A program made the translations under genes and the position numbers. From NCBI GenBank assembly GCA_910579755.1, contig CAJTVB010000044.1, positions 1 through 21,794 of the forward strand: 21,794 nucleotides of DNA. The letters run 5' to 3'. The stretch's first letter is position 1. Every line of letters starts with the position of its first letter. The stretch comes from an uncultured Acetatifactor sp. Its GTDB lineage: Bacteria; Bacillota; Clostridia; Lachnospirales; Lachnospiraceae. Below are positions 1 through 6,958 of this stretch, piece by piece. The notes beneath the pieces are model-generated. The model made no database searches and was not told the origin of the DNA. It was given only the letters and a program-made list of their open reading frames with translations.

Positions 1-306
1 CATAAGCCGGCTTCCCTCTATAAGAAGTATCCTCCGGAGGAAGCAAGACGCATCATCAAAAAACTGGAAATACATTATACCCCAAAGCACGGCAGTTGGC
101 TGGACATCGCCGAAATAGAGCTGAATGTAATGACCCGGCAGTGCCTGTCCCGCCGTATAGCTGACATTGAGCTACTGCGCAGCGAGCTGTCTGTATGGGA
201 AACAGAGCGTAATACAACAGCAGCAAAGGTTGACTGGCATTTTAGAACAGGTGATGCCAGAATAAAGCTTAAGTCTCTATACCCCAATTTTACTATCGCC
301 TCTTAA
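1..306 (+). mobile_element. IS630-family transposase, C-terminal part (cut by window edge)
   Basis: The reading frame is open from base 1 to a TAA at 304-306, giving the last 101 residues of a DDE transposase. It contains the block TPKHGSWLDIAEIE (residues 27-40), a hallmark of the IS630/Tc1-mariner superfamily. By family comparison the Glu at residue 38 would be the third catalytic acid. The end, with DWHFRTGDARIKLKSLYP, also matches the usual C-terminus of these proteins. The first two catalytic Asp residues lie outside the window, so it cannot be said whether the copy is intact. IS630 elements insert at TA dinucleotides, and the right end should lie within a few tens of bases after the stop (TA at 323-324 or 327-328). 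No terminal repeat could be verified because the left end is missing. The element seems to have landed at the start of the next gene. Confidence 0.88.
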
Positions 307-320
307 AAGGCGGTAGTAAG

Positions 321-635
321 GTTAAATATCGTCATGTCAGTACACTAGCATTAGCTCTGATTGTTTTTACAACCAACCATCCTGCTACTGCATTATCCGT
401 TTCAGCAGCAACTTGTAAACATTTACATGGAGCTTATTCCGGTGTCAGCATAATGGATCATTGGACTGTCTGGCACAAAGGTCCTACAGAGTACACCGTT
501 GGTGGAGATAGAGTCTATGTAGATTGTCTGATTACATATGAAGTCATCCGCTATGGGCTTTATTGTAATGATTGTAATAAACTGACCAGCTATAACGATG
601 AGATACAGGAAACTCATTCGAAATCTCACCAATAA
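321..635 (+). pseudogene. small secreted Cys/His-rich protein lacking a start codon, next to IS630
   Basis: The frame from 321 to TAA 633-635 reads KYRHVSTLALALIVFTTNHP and continues to a clear signal-peptide end near TALSVSA. A mature part of about 75 residues follows. It has a CKH motif, a DCLITY segment, a YCNDCN motif and a final THSKSH. The in-frame ATG at 453 is inside the mature part and would drop the signal peptide. No ATG, GTG or TTG lies in frame between 273 and 453. An SD-like AAAGGCGG (306-313) is followed at good spacing by GTT (321) where a start would be expected. The simplest reading is that the IS630 insertion removed or replaced the start region. Small secreted proteins of this type are common in Lachnospiraceae and their function is unknown. 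The C..CNxC..H pattern recalls the tail of the M56 protein encoded at 3477-4768. A non-standard start is the alternative. Confidence 0.6.
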
Positions 636-716
636 ACTAATTCTTCTATAAACGAAAATATCGTCTGGCTGAATTTAGATGTCCTTTATCACTTTAGAAA
701 TCAAGGAGAACCAATT

Positions 717-3002
717 ATGACAAAGAACTTTTTTAGAACTATACTGCTTATCGCCGCTGTCTGCCTTTGGGGATGTGCCAGTGAAAATTCCGCCAGTGAG
801 AATTCCGATAAGTCCACTTTCGACTGGTATACCCAGAAATTCTCAATAAATGATCAAATTAAAGATAACCCCTCTCTCAGTGTCACAGATTTCCATCTCT
901 GGGAGCAGAAAGAGCAAAAAGATCCTGCTTTAACCTCGGACATGTTTTACGGCACAGACGGTACAAATTTCTATACAATGGAATGCCAGCCGCAGACCCT
1001 GGAAAACATTTGCCTGAGCATATATGATCCTGCCACTGGAAACAGAGATCAGATCATACTGCCCACCGACGCTCTGAAGGAGGATCCCGCTTCCTTTTAC
1101 ATCACAGCAGCATCTTTGATATCCCCGGAGAATTTTTCCATTCAAATAACCAGTCTGGGGCTCGATGAAAAGGGAAATATTCGCACGGAACAATGCCGGA
1201 TTATCCGAATGAGCCTCCAGGGCGAAATTCTGTCTGATGTGGATATGTTACCACTATACGAAGCTCAGGGACTAATCACTACCGGTGCACCCCATTCTGT
1301 AAACTATTGTTTCTCGGACGCAGATGACTGTATTTATAACCGTAAGAGCAACCGCATCCTGATTGCCGATAACAGTGGTAACCTCCTCATGGCCAAAGCT
1401 TATGCAGATGAAAGTCACACCACAATCGGAGAACCTGTCATCAGCGATGATGGAAAATTGATTTTTCCGGTAATAGACAGTGCGGAAAAAACTGTAACTC
1501 TTGTGTGGTTTGACACCCAGAATTCGAAAGAATATGTTCTTGCAGAGCTGGAATATCCCACTTTCCAAAAATTATATGCCATGCGGAACCTGCACCTATA
1601 TTACGGCACACAGGACTGTATTATAGATTGGGATATAATTTCAGGAAATCGTTCTGTGTTGTTCCATTATAGAGATAATGCCATATTAAATACCGAAAAT
1701 GCCATGCTGTCATTTGACGCGGAAGGGAACCCGATATTACGTGTAATATATGAAAATGAAGAGCTGTTACTTGTCTTAGGAGAAGAAAGCAGCGAGCGCG
1801 AAACCATCAGAATAGCAGATCTTTCAGGCAGTCATTACAATCTGCTCAAATCGGAAATTGCCGCTTTTTCCCGTCGAAACCCTTTGTACCATTTCTCATA
1901 CGAGTATCCTGACGACGACTTGGATGCGGATTTCCGTAATAGAATCATGGCTGAATTGACATCCGGTACAGGCCCTGACATCCTTTACCTTTCCAGGGAG
2001 GATTTATCTCTTTTGCATGAAAAAGGCATTCTGGAAGATATGAAACACCTTATCTCTCAAAATACACTTCAGGAATTACTGCCGGGAGCCGTAGATCTTG
2101 GATGTATAGGAGATTCTCTTTCAGGCATCCCCGGAGAGATTACTGCAAAAACCATTTTTACCCTTCCTGAGATTTGGAACGCCGCAGCCTGGTCTATAGA
2201 TGATATCCTGAACCTGGTGCAAAACCGGGAACAGGCAGACTCCATCAAGGCAATCCTTCCCACTACCGGTGACGCTCTGCTTTACTACCTGGTTTTACTC
2301 GATTTAGAGCATTCTGCCTTTATCGATTGGGAAAGCAATTCCTGTTGCTTTTCCACAGAAGAATTTATAAACCTTCTTAAAGCCATCAAAGCATACAGCT
2401 TAAATGAGACGCTTATTTTAGACAGCGACTGGGAAATGCTCCGGGAGGGAAAATGCCTGGGGGTAACCGCAGACATTCTTTCCTTTACTATGTATGAAAG
2501 TCATCATAAAAAAAATGGGGAAGACATCATAACAGCAGGCTTTCCTACAGAAACCGGACATGGAAATTACCTTTCTGCCGACGGCATTCTTGCAGTAAAT
2601 GTTAATTCTCCCAATAAAGAAGTTATATCTGATTTTCTGGAATACATACTGAGTATTCAGGGGCAGAGCTTCTGTAATGTAATCAGTGTGCGAAAAAACA
2701 TGCTTTCAGAAGACAATGTATTTTATGATGAAAATAATCGCCCCTATTTGAAAGAAGGCACAAATACCCGGGTACCGTTGGATACAAGAAAAGATGGAGC
2801 TGTGTATATCCAACAATACAATGAATTCCTTGAAAGTTGTGTACCTCTTCCAGATTCCTATAATGAGCTCGTAAAGATTATCAGCGAAGAAGCAGAACTC
2901 TTTCTAAATGGAAATAAGTCTCCAGAGCAGACAGCGCAGGCAATAGATGGACGGGTGCAGACATACCTTGACGAACATAACCTAACTCCCTATAACTTTT
3001 GA
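717..3002 (+). CDS. large lipoprotein with solute-binding-like C-terminal half
   Basis: This 761-residue protein has an N-terminal lipoprotein signal (hydrophobic stretch 8-18, LWGC with lipidated Cys20; Trp at -2 is unusual). It should be anchored outside the membrane. Residues of about 30-350 are rich in short strands, resembling a propeller or other beta-repeat sensor domain, but I recognise no family. From about 365 on it looks like a family 1 extracellular solute-binding protein: SGSHYNLLKSEIAAFSRRNP, then ELTSGTGPDILYLS. Its end, SPEQTAQAIDGRVQTYLDEH, is the usual C-terminal helix of such proteins. An AGGAG at about 703-707 fits the ATG at 717. No sugar-type permease genes adjoin it, so it may act as a receptor rather than a transporter component. 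The blaI/M56 pair follows directly on the same strand, but with its own promoter. The ligand is unknown. Confidence 0.75.
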   Translation: MTKNFFRTILLIAAVCLWGCASENSASENSDKSTFDWYTQKFSINDQIKDNPSLSVTDFHLWEQKEQKDPALTSDMFYGTDGTNFYTMECQPQTLENICLSIYDPATGNRDQIILPTDALKEDPASFYITAASLISPENFSIQITSLGLDEKGNIRTEQCRIIRMSLQGEILSDVDMLPLYEAQGLITTGAPHSVNYCFSDADDCIYNRKSNRILIADNSGNLLMAKAYADESHTTIGEPVISDDGKLIFPVIDSAEKTVTLVWFDTQNSKEYVLAELEYPTFQKLYAMRNLHLYYGTQDCIIDWDIISGNRSVLFHYRDNAILNTENAMLSFDAEGNPILRVIYENEELLLVLGEESSERETIRIADLSGSHYNLLKSEIAAFSRRNPLYHFSYEYPDDDLDADFRNRIMAELTSGTGPDILYLSREDLSLLHEKGILEDMKHLISQNTLQELLPGAVDLGCIGDSLSGIPGEITAKTIFTLPEIWNAAAWSIDDILNLVQNREQADSIKAILPTTGDALLYYLVLLDLEHSAFIDWESNSCCFSTEEFINLLKAIKAYSLNETLILDSDWEMLREGKCLGVTADILSFTMYESHHKKNGEDIITAGFPTETGHGNYLSADGILAVNVNSPNKEVISDFLEYILSIQGQSFCNVISVRKNMLSEDNVFYDENNRPYLKEGTNTRVPLDTRKDGAVYIQQYNEFLESCVPLPDSYNELVKIISEEAELFLNGNKSPEQTAQAIDGRVQTYLDEHNLTPYNF

Positions 3003-3013
3003 ATCATTTTTTG

Positions 3014-3042
3014 TTGACAAATAAGAAAAAAGGGGATAAACT
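3014..3042 (+). promoter_or_regulatory. predicted promoter of blaI-like gene
   Basis: A perfect TTGACA (3014-3019) is followed after 17 bases by TAAACT (3037-3042, 4/6 match to TATAAT). The predicted start is near 3049, at the left edge of the putative operator. GATAAA (3035-3040) and TACAAT (3042-3047) are alternative -10 boxes with poorer spacing. Confidence 0.6.
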
Positions 3043-3048
3043 ACAATC

Positions 3049-3065
3049 CGATTACAAGTCGTAGT
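3049..3065 (+). promoter_or_regulatory. putative BlaI-type operator, copy 1
   Basis: CGATTACAAGTCGTAGT lies just after the predicted -10 box of the repressor gene. It matches, at 14 of 17 positions, an element in the same place in the ABC operon promoter (7873-7889, minus strand). Together with the upstream ACTAC (3040-3044), the GTAGT end forms an inverted repeat. This fits the TAC/GTA half-sites known for BlaI/MecI/CopY repressors. Confidence 0.6.
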
Positions 3066-3086
3066 ATTAGGAGCGTATGAAACATT

Positions 3087-3458
3087 ATGAAAAGAAAACT
3101 CGCTGTTTCGGAAACAGAATGGGAAATATTAAAGATGCTGTGGAAACACGGGGAGTCCATCAGGCAGTCAGAGCTTTTAAGCTTGTTCGAGAAAGAGGGC
3201 CGGGAATGGAAACGCCAGACCCTGAATACATTTCTGTCCCGGTTAGAGAAAAAGGGATTGGTGAGGCGTGAAGGCGGAATGGCGACACCTGTCTATAATG
3301 AAGAAGAATATAACGTCATGCAGATGCGCGAGGCCATAGATACCATGTACAGTGGAAAATTCAGCAATCTGCTGGCATCCTTTATCAATCGAAACGAGCT
3401 GAGCCAGGAAGAGGCAATAGAGCTTCGTCAATTACTTGATAAAAAGGACAACAGCTAA
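3087..3458 (+). CDS. BlaI/MecI/CopY-family transcriptional repressor
   Basis: This is a 123-residue winged-helix protein of standard length for the family. It starts MKRKLAVSETEWEILKMLWK, has the recognition-helix region WKRQTLNTFLSRLEKKGLV (about 41-59), then the wing RREGG...YNEEEY and a C-terminal dimerisation helix region. Family members bind TAC/GTA dyads as dimers and are removed by proteolysis triggered by a partner M56 membrane peptidase. The partner gene follows after 18 bp, as usual, but is broken here. The SD AGGAG (3069-3073) is 13 bases from this ATG. A nearer ATG at 3077 is in a different, non-homologous frame. Autoregulation is likely through the element at 3049-3065, and control of the ABC operon is inferred from the matching element there. 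The resistance or stress signal is unknown; a beta-lactam role is not implied. Confidence 0.9.
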   Translation: MKRKLAVSETEWEILKMLWKHGESIRQSELLSLFEKEGREWKRQTLNTFLSRLEKKGLVRREGGMATPVYNEEEYNVMQMREAIDTMYSGKFSNLLASFINRNELSQEEAIELRQLLDKKDNS

Positions 3459-3476
3459 TCAAGTGCGAGGAAACAC

Positions 3477-4768
3477 ATGGATTTTTTTCTTAATATGGGA
3501 CTTGCGGGAAGCCTCATGTGGATATTCTATTTATTGGTAAAACTCATTGGAAAAAACAGGCTGTCCCCCTGTTGGAGCTATATAATGCTCAAATGCGTTC
3601 TGATCTACTACCTGATTCCTATCCCATACATAAAATGGATATATCGCTATTTATGGAAACATTTTTTCGCGGAAGTTCACTGGTATCGTATGCCTTCTAC
3701 GCAAATGAACATGGACTGTTGTTCGCTTCCGACCAAATTTATCTTACCCCATCGCTGAAGCAACAGCTTGTAATCGGAAGCCTTCTGGCGGGAACTGCGC
3801 CGTGATATTTTTCCACAACGTACAAAGTTACCTGAAACACCGAAAAATATTGCTTCGATGCCAGAATGACAGAACACTAAATTTGTGCCATGAGAAAGAC
3901 TGCCGATCTATGCAGAAAACGGTTGGCATAAGGAGAAATATTATTTACATTCTCTATCCGGCAAAGCGAAGCCGCCATGAGGCAAATCTCATTTTGGAGC
4001 ATGAATTGTACCATGTAAAAAATATGGACATTTTGTGGAAAATTTTGTTGGATATCGCCAGGATCCTGCATTTCTATAATCCCTTCATATGGTTCTTCGC
4101 ATCTGAGTTTGAAACAGTCAGCGAGATGGCATGTGACACAAAGGTAATCCGAAATAAAAATGAACAGGAACGCAGGGAATATACAGAATTATTGATCCAG
4201 ATGGCGCAGGACAATGCCGGCTCCGCAAAATGGATTGCCCAAATCAGCCGAAAAAAAGAAAAAATATCACGAAGAGTAGAACATATTATTGGAAAAAATA
4301 AAAGATATTATAAAAGGGTATTTTCTATAATGCTGATCGGAACAACAGTTTTTTTGAATTCCTTTACAGCATTTGCATATAATGATGTAAAGGTATTAAA
4401 CTTTGGTTCCGCCAAAATCGAAGATTCTGAAATATTTTTCCAGACAGACCGAGCCTTCGCAGAAGAAGGCGCAGATACTGCAGGAATAAGTATTTTGAGC
4501 GACCCGATTCTATATATGAAAATTTTATACAACTCACAATTTATAGATGATACCGAAAATATTTATGACGTAACCGACAATTCCGTTTCCACTATAGGAA
4601 TGTGCATGCATCATTATATCGGTGGAACATACATACATACATCATATCAGAAATTCTGACAGCAAATGTACATTAGCCTTTTATTCGGCCCAAAGATGTA
4701 ATATGTGTGGGCATATCGTTATAAGCCAAAAGGAAAAAACCGCGGTTTTCAATATATGCCGCCACTAA
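3477..4768 (+). pseudogene. M56 (BlaR1-like) membrane metallopeptidase, three frameshifts
   Basis: The gene encodes the sensor partner of the BlaI repressor but is spread over three frames. Frame one (from ATG 3477) gives TM1 (FFLNMGLAGSLMWIFYLLV) and TM2. At a T6 run (3662-3667) homology passes to the -1 frame (RGSSLVSYAFYANEHGLLFA). Near 3797-3801 (GCGCC) it moves again by -1 to the frame with TM3, the zinc motif HELYH (codons 4000-4014), SEMACDTKV and TM4 (SIMLIGTTVFLNSFTAFAY). That frame stops at 4657-4659. A +1 shift at the (ACAT)4 repeat restores a tail with NSDSKC, QRCNMCGH and a final NICRH, ending at TAA 4766-4768. Adding one T, adding one base at GCGCC and removing one ACAT unit gives a 1290-nt frame, about 429 residues, normal for penicillin-binding-domain-free M56 sensors. 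Sequencing error is the main alternative to real decay. Confidence 0.82.
4627..4642 (+). repeat. (ACAT)4 tetranucleotide tandem repeat inside the M56 gene
   Basis: There are four perfect ACAT units at the point where the reading frame must shift by +1 to continue into the Cys-rich tail. With three units the frame is restored (GGTYIHHIRNSDSKC). Copy-number change by replication slippage would switch the tail on or off. Confidence 0.85.
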
Positions 4769-4841
4769 ATAATTTTATAAATCCACATTACAATTTTCCC
4801 TATATCTTATTATCGCAAAAGCATTCTAACTTATAAGGAAC

Positions 4842-4889
4842 GGGCTGTTACCAATGTTTCTCTACAAGGCAACAGCCCTTTTCCCTTTT
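4842..4889 (+). terminator. rho-independent terminator after the blaI-M56 genes
   Basis: Arms GGGCTGTT (4842-4849) and AACAGCCC (4871-4878) form a perfect 8-bp stem with a 21-base loop. TTTTCCCTTTT follows. The T-rich side is on the plus strand, so it serves the M56 gene. It touches the stop codon of the convergent minus-strand peptide gene and may also slow that transcript. Confidence 0.7.
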
Positions 4890-5034
4890 AATCCTTTCTG
4901 TCAAACCAATCCTTATAATCGCAACACGCGCAATGGTCACTATCCGCTACCCTGATACACCCTTCGCAGTCACACAAAAGGCACATTTCTACTGCAGAGT
5001 CTTCGGCAATTCTTCCGACATTGATGATCGTCAT
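4888..5034 (-). CDS. 48-residue Cys-rich peptide, last gene of the ABC operon
   Basis: The ATG at 5034 is chosen because GGGAGGATG lies about 6 bases upstream of it. A start at 5115 right after the preceding gene would give 75 residues but would run through this SD. The 48-residue product has no signal peptide or membrane segment. Its first part is MTIINVGRIAEDSAVEM; then come seven Cys in the pattern C-x2-C-x-C-x2-C-x8-C-x-CC (Cys 18, 21, 23, 26, 35, 37, 38) with His34, and an acidic tail DYKDWFDRKD. The density of Cys suggests metal binding or a redox role in the cytoplasm. No RiPP-modifying enzyme is nearby, so a peptide precursor role is only a possibility. I do not recognise a family. 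It probably shares the transcript of the transporter genes upstream. Confidence 0.6.
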   Translation of the reverse strand: MTIINVGRIAEDSAVEMCLLCDCEGCIRVADSDHCACCDYKDWFDRKD

Positions 5035-5115
5035 AATACATCCTCCCTGATGAGAATACATAGTAATCCTGAGCAATGCTAAAACTCTTAAACGGATAAA
5101 ATTCCTCTCTTGCAT

Positions 5116-5769
5116 TCATTTTAATTTCCCCTTTCTCGATTGTTTGCAATAGCTCACCACACCATTTGCCCCCGTCACGGCAAGCAATAAAATCCCTTTT
5201 CCGATCCAGTGATCCCGCATAAAAAACTCTATTTCCGGTTCATAGGCAAACCACAGAAAGGAATCCGGAGCATTCACACAGATCAGCACCATCAGGCAGA
5301 TCAGATACACAAAAAACGCATAAATAAATTGATTGATTACTTTGAACAATATGATGCACAGCTGCATTAATGTGGCGCATAATGTCAATATACTGGCGGC
5401 AAAAAGACTGCTTCGAGGCAGGGTACTGTTATCCGAAAATACTGCCGCCACAGCCGAAGCACTTGCAAATCCCAGGATCAGGAGCAATATCCAAAACCCA
5501 TAATAAAAATAATACGAGCGAATATTCAACAGCTTCGGCCTGATAACATTTTCTATAATGCTAATATTTTCATCGCCATATCTCATAAACAGCAAAAAGG
5601 GAAGCATCAATGCGATACTCAATACATAAACCGCCTGCGCGCCTGTATGCATTGTGTAAAAAATATCTTCCGGCAGGAAATGTATCACAATATACATCAT
5701 ATTGACAACACACAGCACCGGAATAAAATAATGATTTCTAAGAACATCCTTCCTGCACAGACTAATCAT
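5116..5769 (-). CDS. six-helix membrane protein, second ABC permease
   Basis: This 217-residue integral membrane protein has about six hydrophobic helices (near 14-32, 44-62, 84-110, 119-145, 148-167, 190-207) and a basic C-terminal tail (KQSRKGKLK). No catalytic motif is visible. Its start overlaps the end of the preceding permease gene by 8 bp, so the two are translationally coupled. By size, topology and position behind an ABC ATPase it is most likely an ABC-2-type permease subunit that pairs with the 398-residue protein. Family assignment by motif is not possible. The substrate is unknown; export of, or resistance to, a peptide or lipid-targeting compound would fit the BlaI-type control. 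Confidence 0.65.
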   Translation of the reverse strand: MISLCRKDVLRNHYFIPVLCVVNMMYIVIHFLPEDIFYTMHTGAQAVYVLSIALMLPFLLFMRYGDENISIIENVIRPKLLNIRSYYFYYGFWILLLILGFASASAVAAVFSDNSTLPRSSLFAASILTLCATLMQLCIILFKVINQFIYAFFVYLICLMVLICVNAPDSFLWFAYEPEIEFFMRDHWIGKGILLLAVTGANGVVSYCKQSRKGKLK

Positions 5770-6958
5770 TATTTTCCTCCCACATCTCTATAACCTCTTC
5801 TCTTGTATCACATTCACCGGCTATCAAATACAATTCGCCGTATCTCTCCGGCTCATATATGAGCACCTCTGCCGCCAGCTTATAAAACAGGTTGTATATT
5901 CTTCCGGCCTGCTCTATCTGCGCACCTTCCAAATAGCGGTATACATTTTGTTCCTCTCCCAAAAGCCATTGCTGATAAAAGCTTGTCATGACATTTTGTG
6001 CTCCCGATCTAGGTTTCAACAGGGAATTTACCGCCCTGATTATAATTTCTCTGTCCTCCAGACTGCACAGCGATTCCGTAAAACAGTTCATATAGATAGT
6101 TTGATCCCTTACATAAATTGGCACCTTTTTATCACTGGGCATCCACGGATAATATACCGACTTATAGATCACAATATCTTCATATTCAGTAAAGCCGCAT
6201 TTGGCATTCCACTCATTTACATACTCCAGGTTTTTGCGGACATAAGCCTCATAATCTGCAGGCACCTTATTATTTGCCCCTGTCACAGCAATGTCCGCAA
6301 ATATAACTACTGCCATGCATAAAAAACCAATCCCGGCAGTCAGATACTTCTTCCATTTCCATGAAGACACCAGTACCCACCCGTATATAACTACAGCTAT
6401 TACAGTCAGACACAGCAGGTTCCACCACTGAAAAACCTTTAAATTTCCGATCTGAACTACAGGTGAGAAAAAACGAAGATCCTGCTCCAGCGACAATATT
6501 TTTATAAAGTTAACTGTTGCCGCCACAGAACAGATCAGTAAACCGCCCGCCGTCTTCTTTATGTATACTCCCGCCAATATTCCCACCGCATTGGCAAATA
6601 AATAAACCACCAGCGTATAGAATAAGCACAAAAAATTAGTTTCTCCGCCAGCCAGACTGATGTATGCAAAAACGGCCAGTCCCAGCAGCAGGTTATGGCT
6701 CAGGGTTCCCACAATATAAAGCACCGGTTTTTGTTTTTGGTAGCAGCCACACCCGCTTAATACCATTTCAATATTACAGCGGGCATTAAAGGACGACACA
6801 AACCATGCCCCAAAATAGATCCCTGCAATCAGAACAGCCAGCCCTGCCGACGTCTCGCTTCGAACCAGAAAAGCCAGAATTATGACCGCTATGACAATCC
6901 CATTCCACAGAAGCCTTCCGTCCTCCTTATACTTGGCTCTCAAAAATGCTTTTATCAT
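5762..6958 (-). CDS. ABC permease with C-terminal extracytoplasmic domain
   Basis: This 398-residue protein starts with a basic N-terminus (MIKAFLRAKYKEDGR). About seven hydrophobic helices follow up to residue 226 (for example LLLGLAVFAYISLAG, WNLLCLTVIAVVIYGWVLV and IGFLCMAVVIFADIAV). Residues of about 227-398 are soluble, with segments such as YPWMPSDKKVPIYVRD. With a positive N-terminus inside and an odd helix count, this tail should face outward. That is unusual for a plain ABC-2 permease and could bind a ligand or the transported compound. The gene overlaps the ATPase gene by 4 bp (ATGA) and the next membrane gene by 8 bp. I recognise no named family; the call rests on context and topology. 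Confidence 0.65.
   Translation of the reverse strand: MIKAFLRAKYKEDGRLLWNGIVIAVIILAFLVRSETSAGLAVLIAGIYFGAWFVSSFNARCNIEMVLSGCGCYQKQKPVLYIVGTLSHNLLLGLAVFAYISLAGGETNFLCLFYTLVVYLFANAVGILAGVYIKKTAGGLLICSVAATVNFIKILSLEQDLRFFSPVVQIGNLKVFQWWNLLCLTVIAVVIYGWVLVSSWKWKKYLTAGIGFLCMAVVIFADIAVTGANNKVPADYEAYVRKNLEYVNEWNAKCGFTEYEDIVIYKSVYYPWMPSDKKVPIYVRDQTIYMNCFTESLCSLEDREIIIRAVNSLLKPRSGAQNVMTSFYQQWLLGEEQNVYRYLEGAQIEQAGRIYNLFYKLAAEVLIYEPERYGELYLIAGECDTREEVIEMWEENND

Noticed and set aside
3077..3271. ATG at 3077 with closer SD spacing than the blaI start
   Set aside because: It reads a different frame with no homology; the BlaI family protein clearly starts at 3087.
4888..5115. 75-residue version of the Cys-rich peptide starting at 5115
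   Set aside because: The extra 27 residues run through a strong SD for the ATG at 5034; kept only as an alternative.
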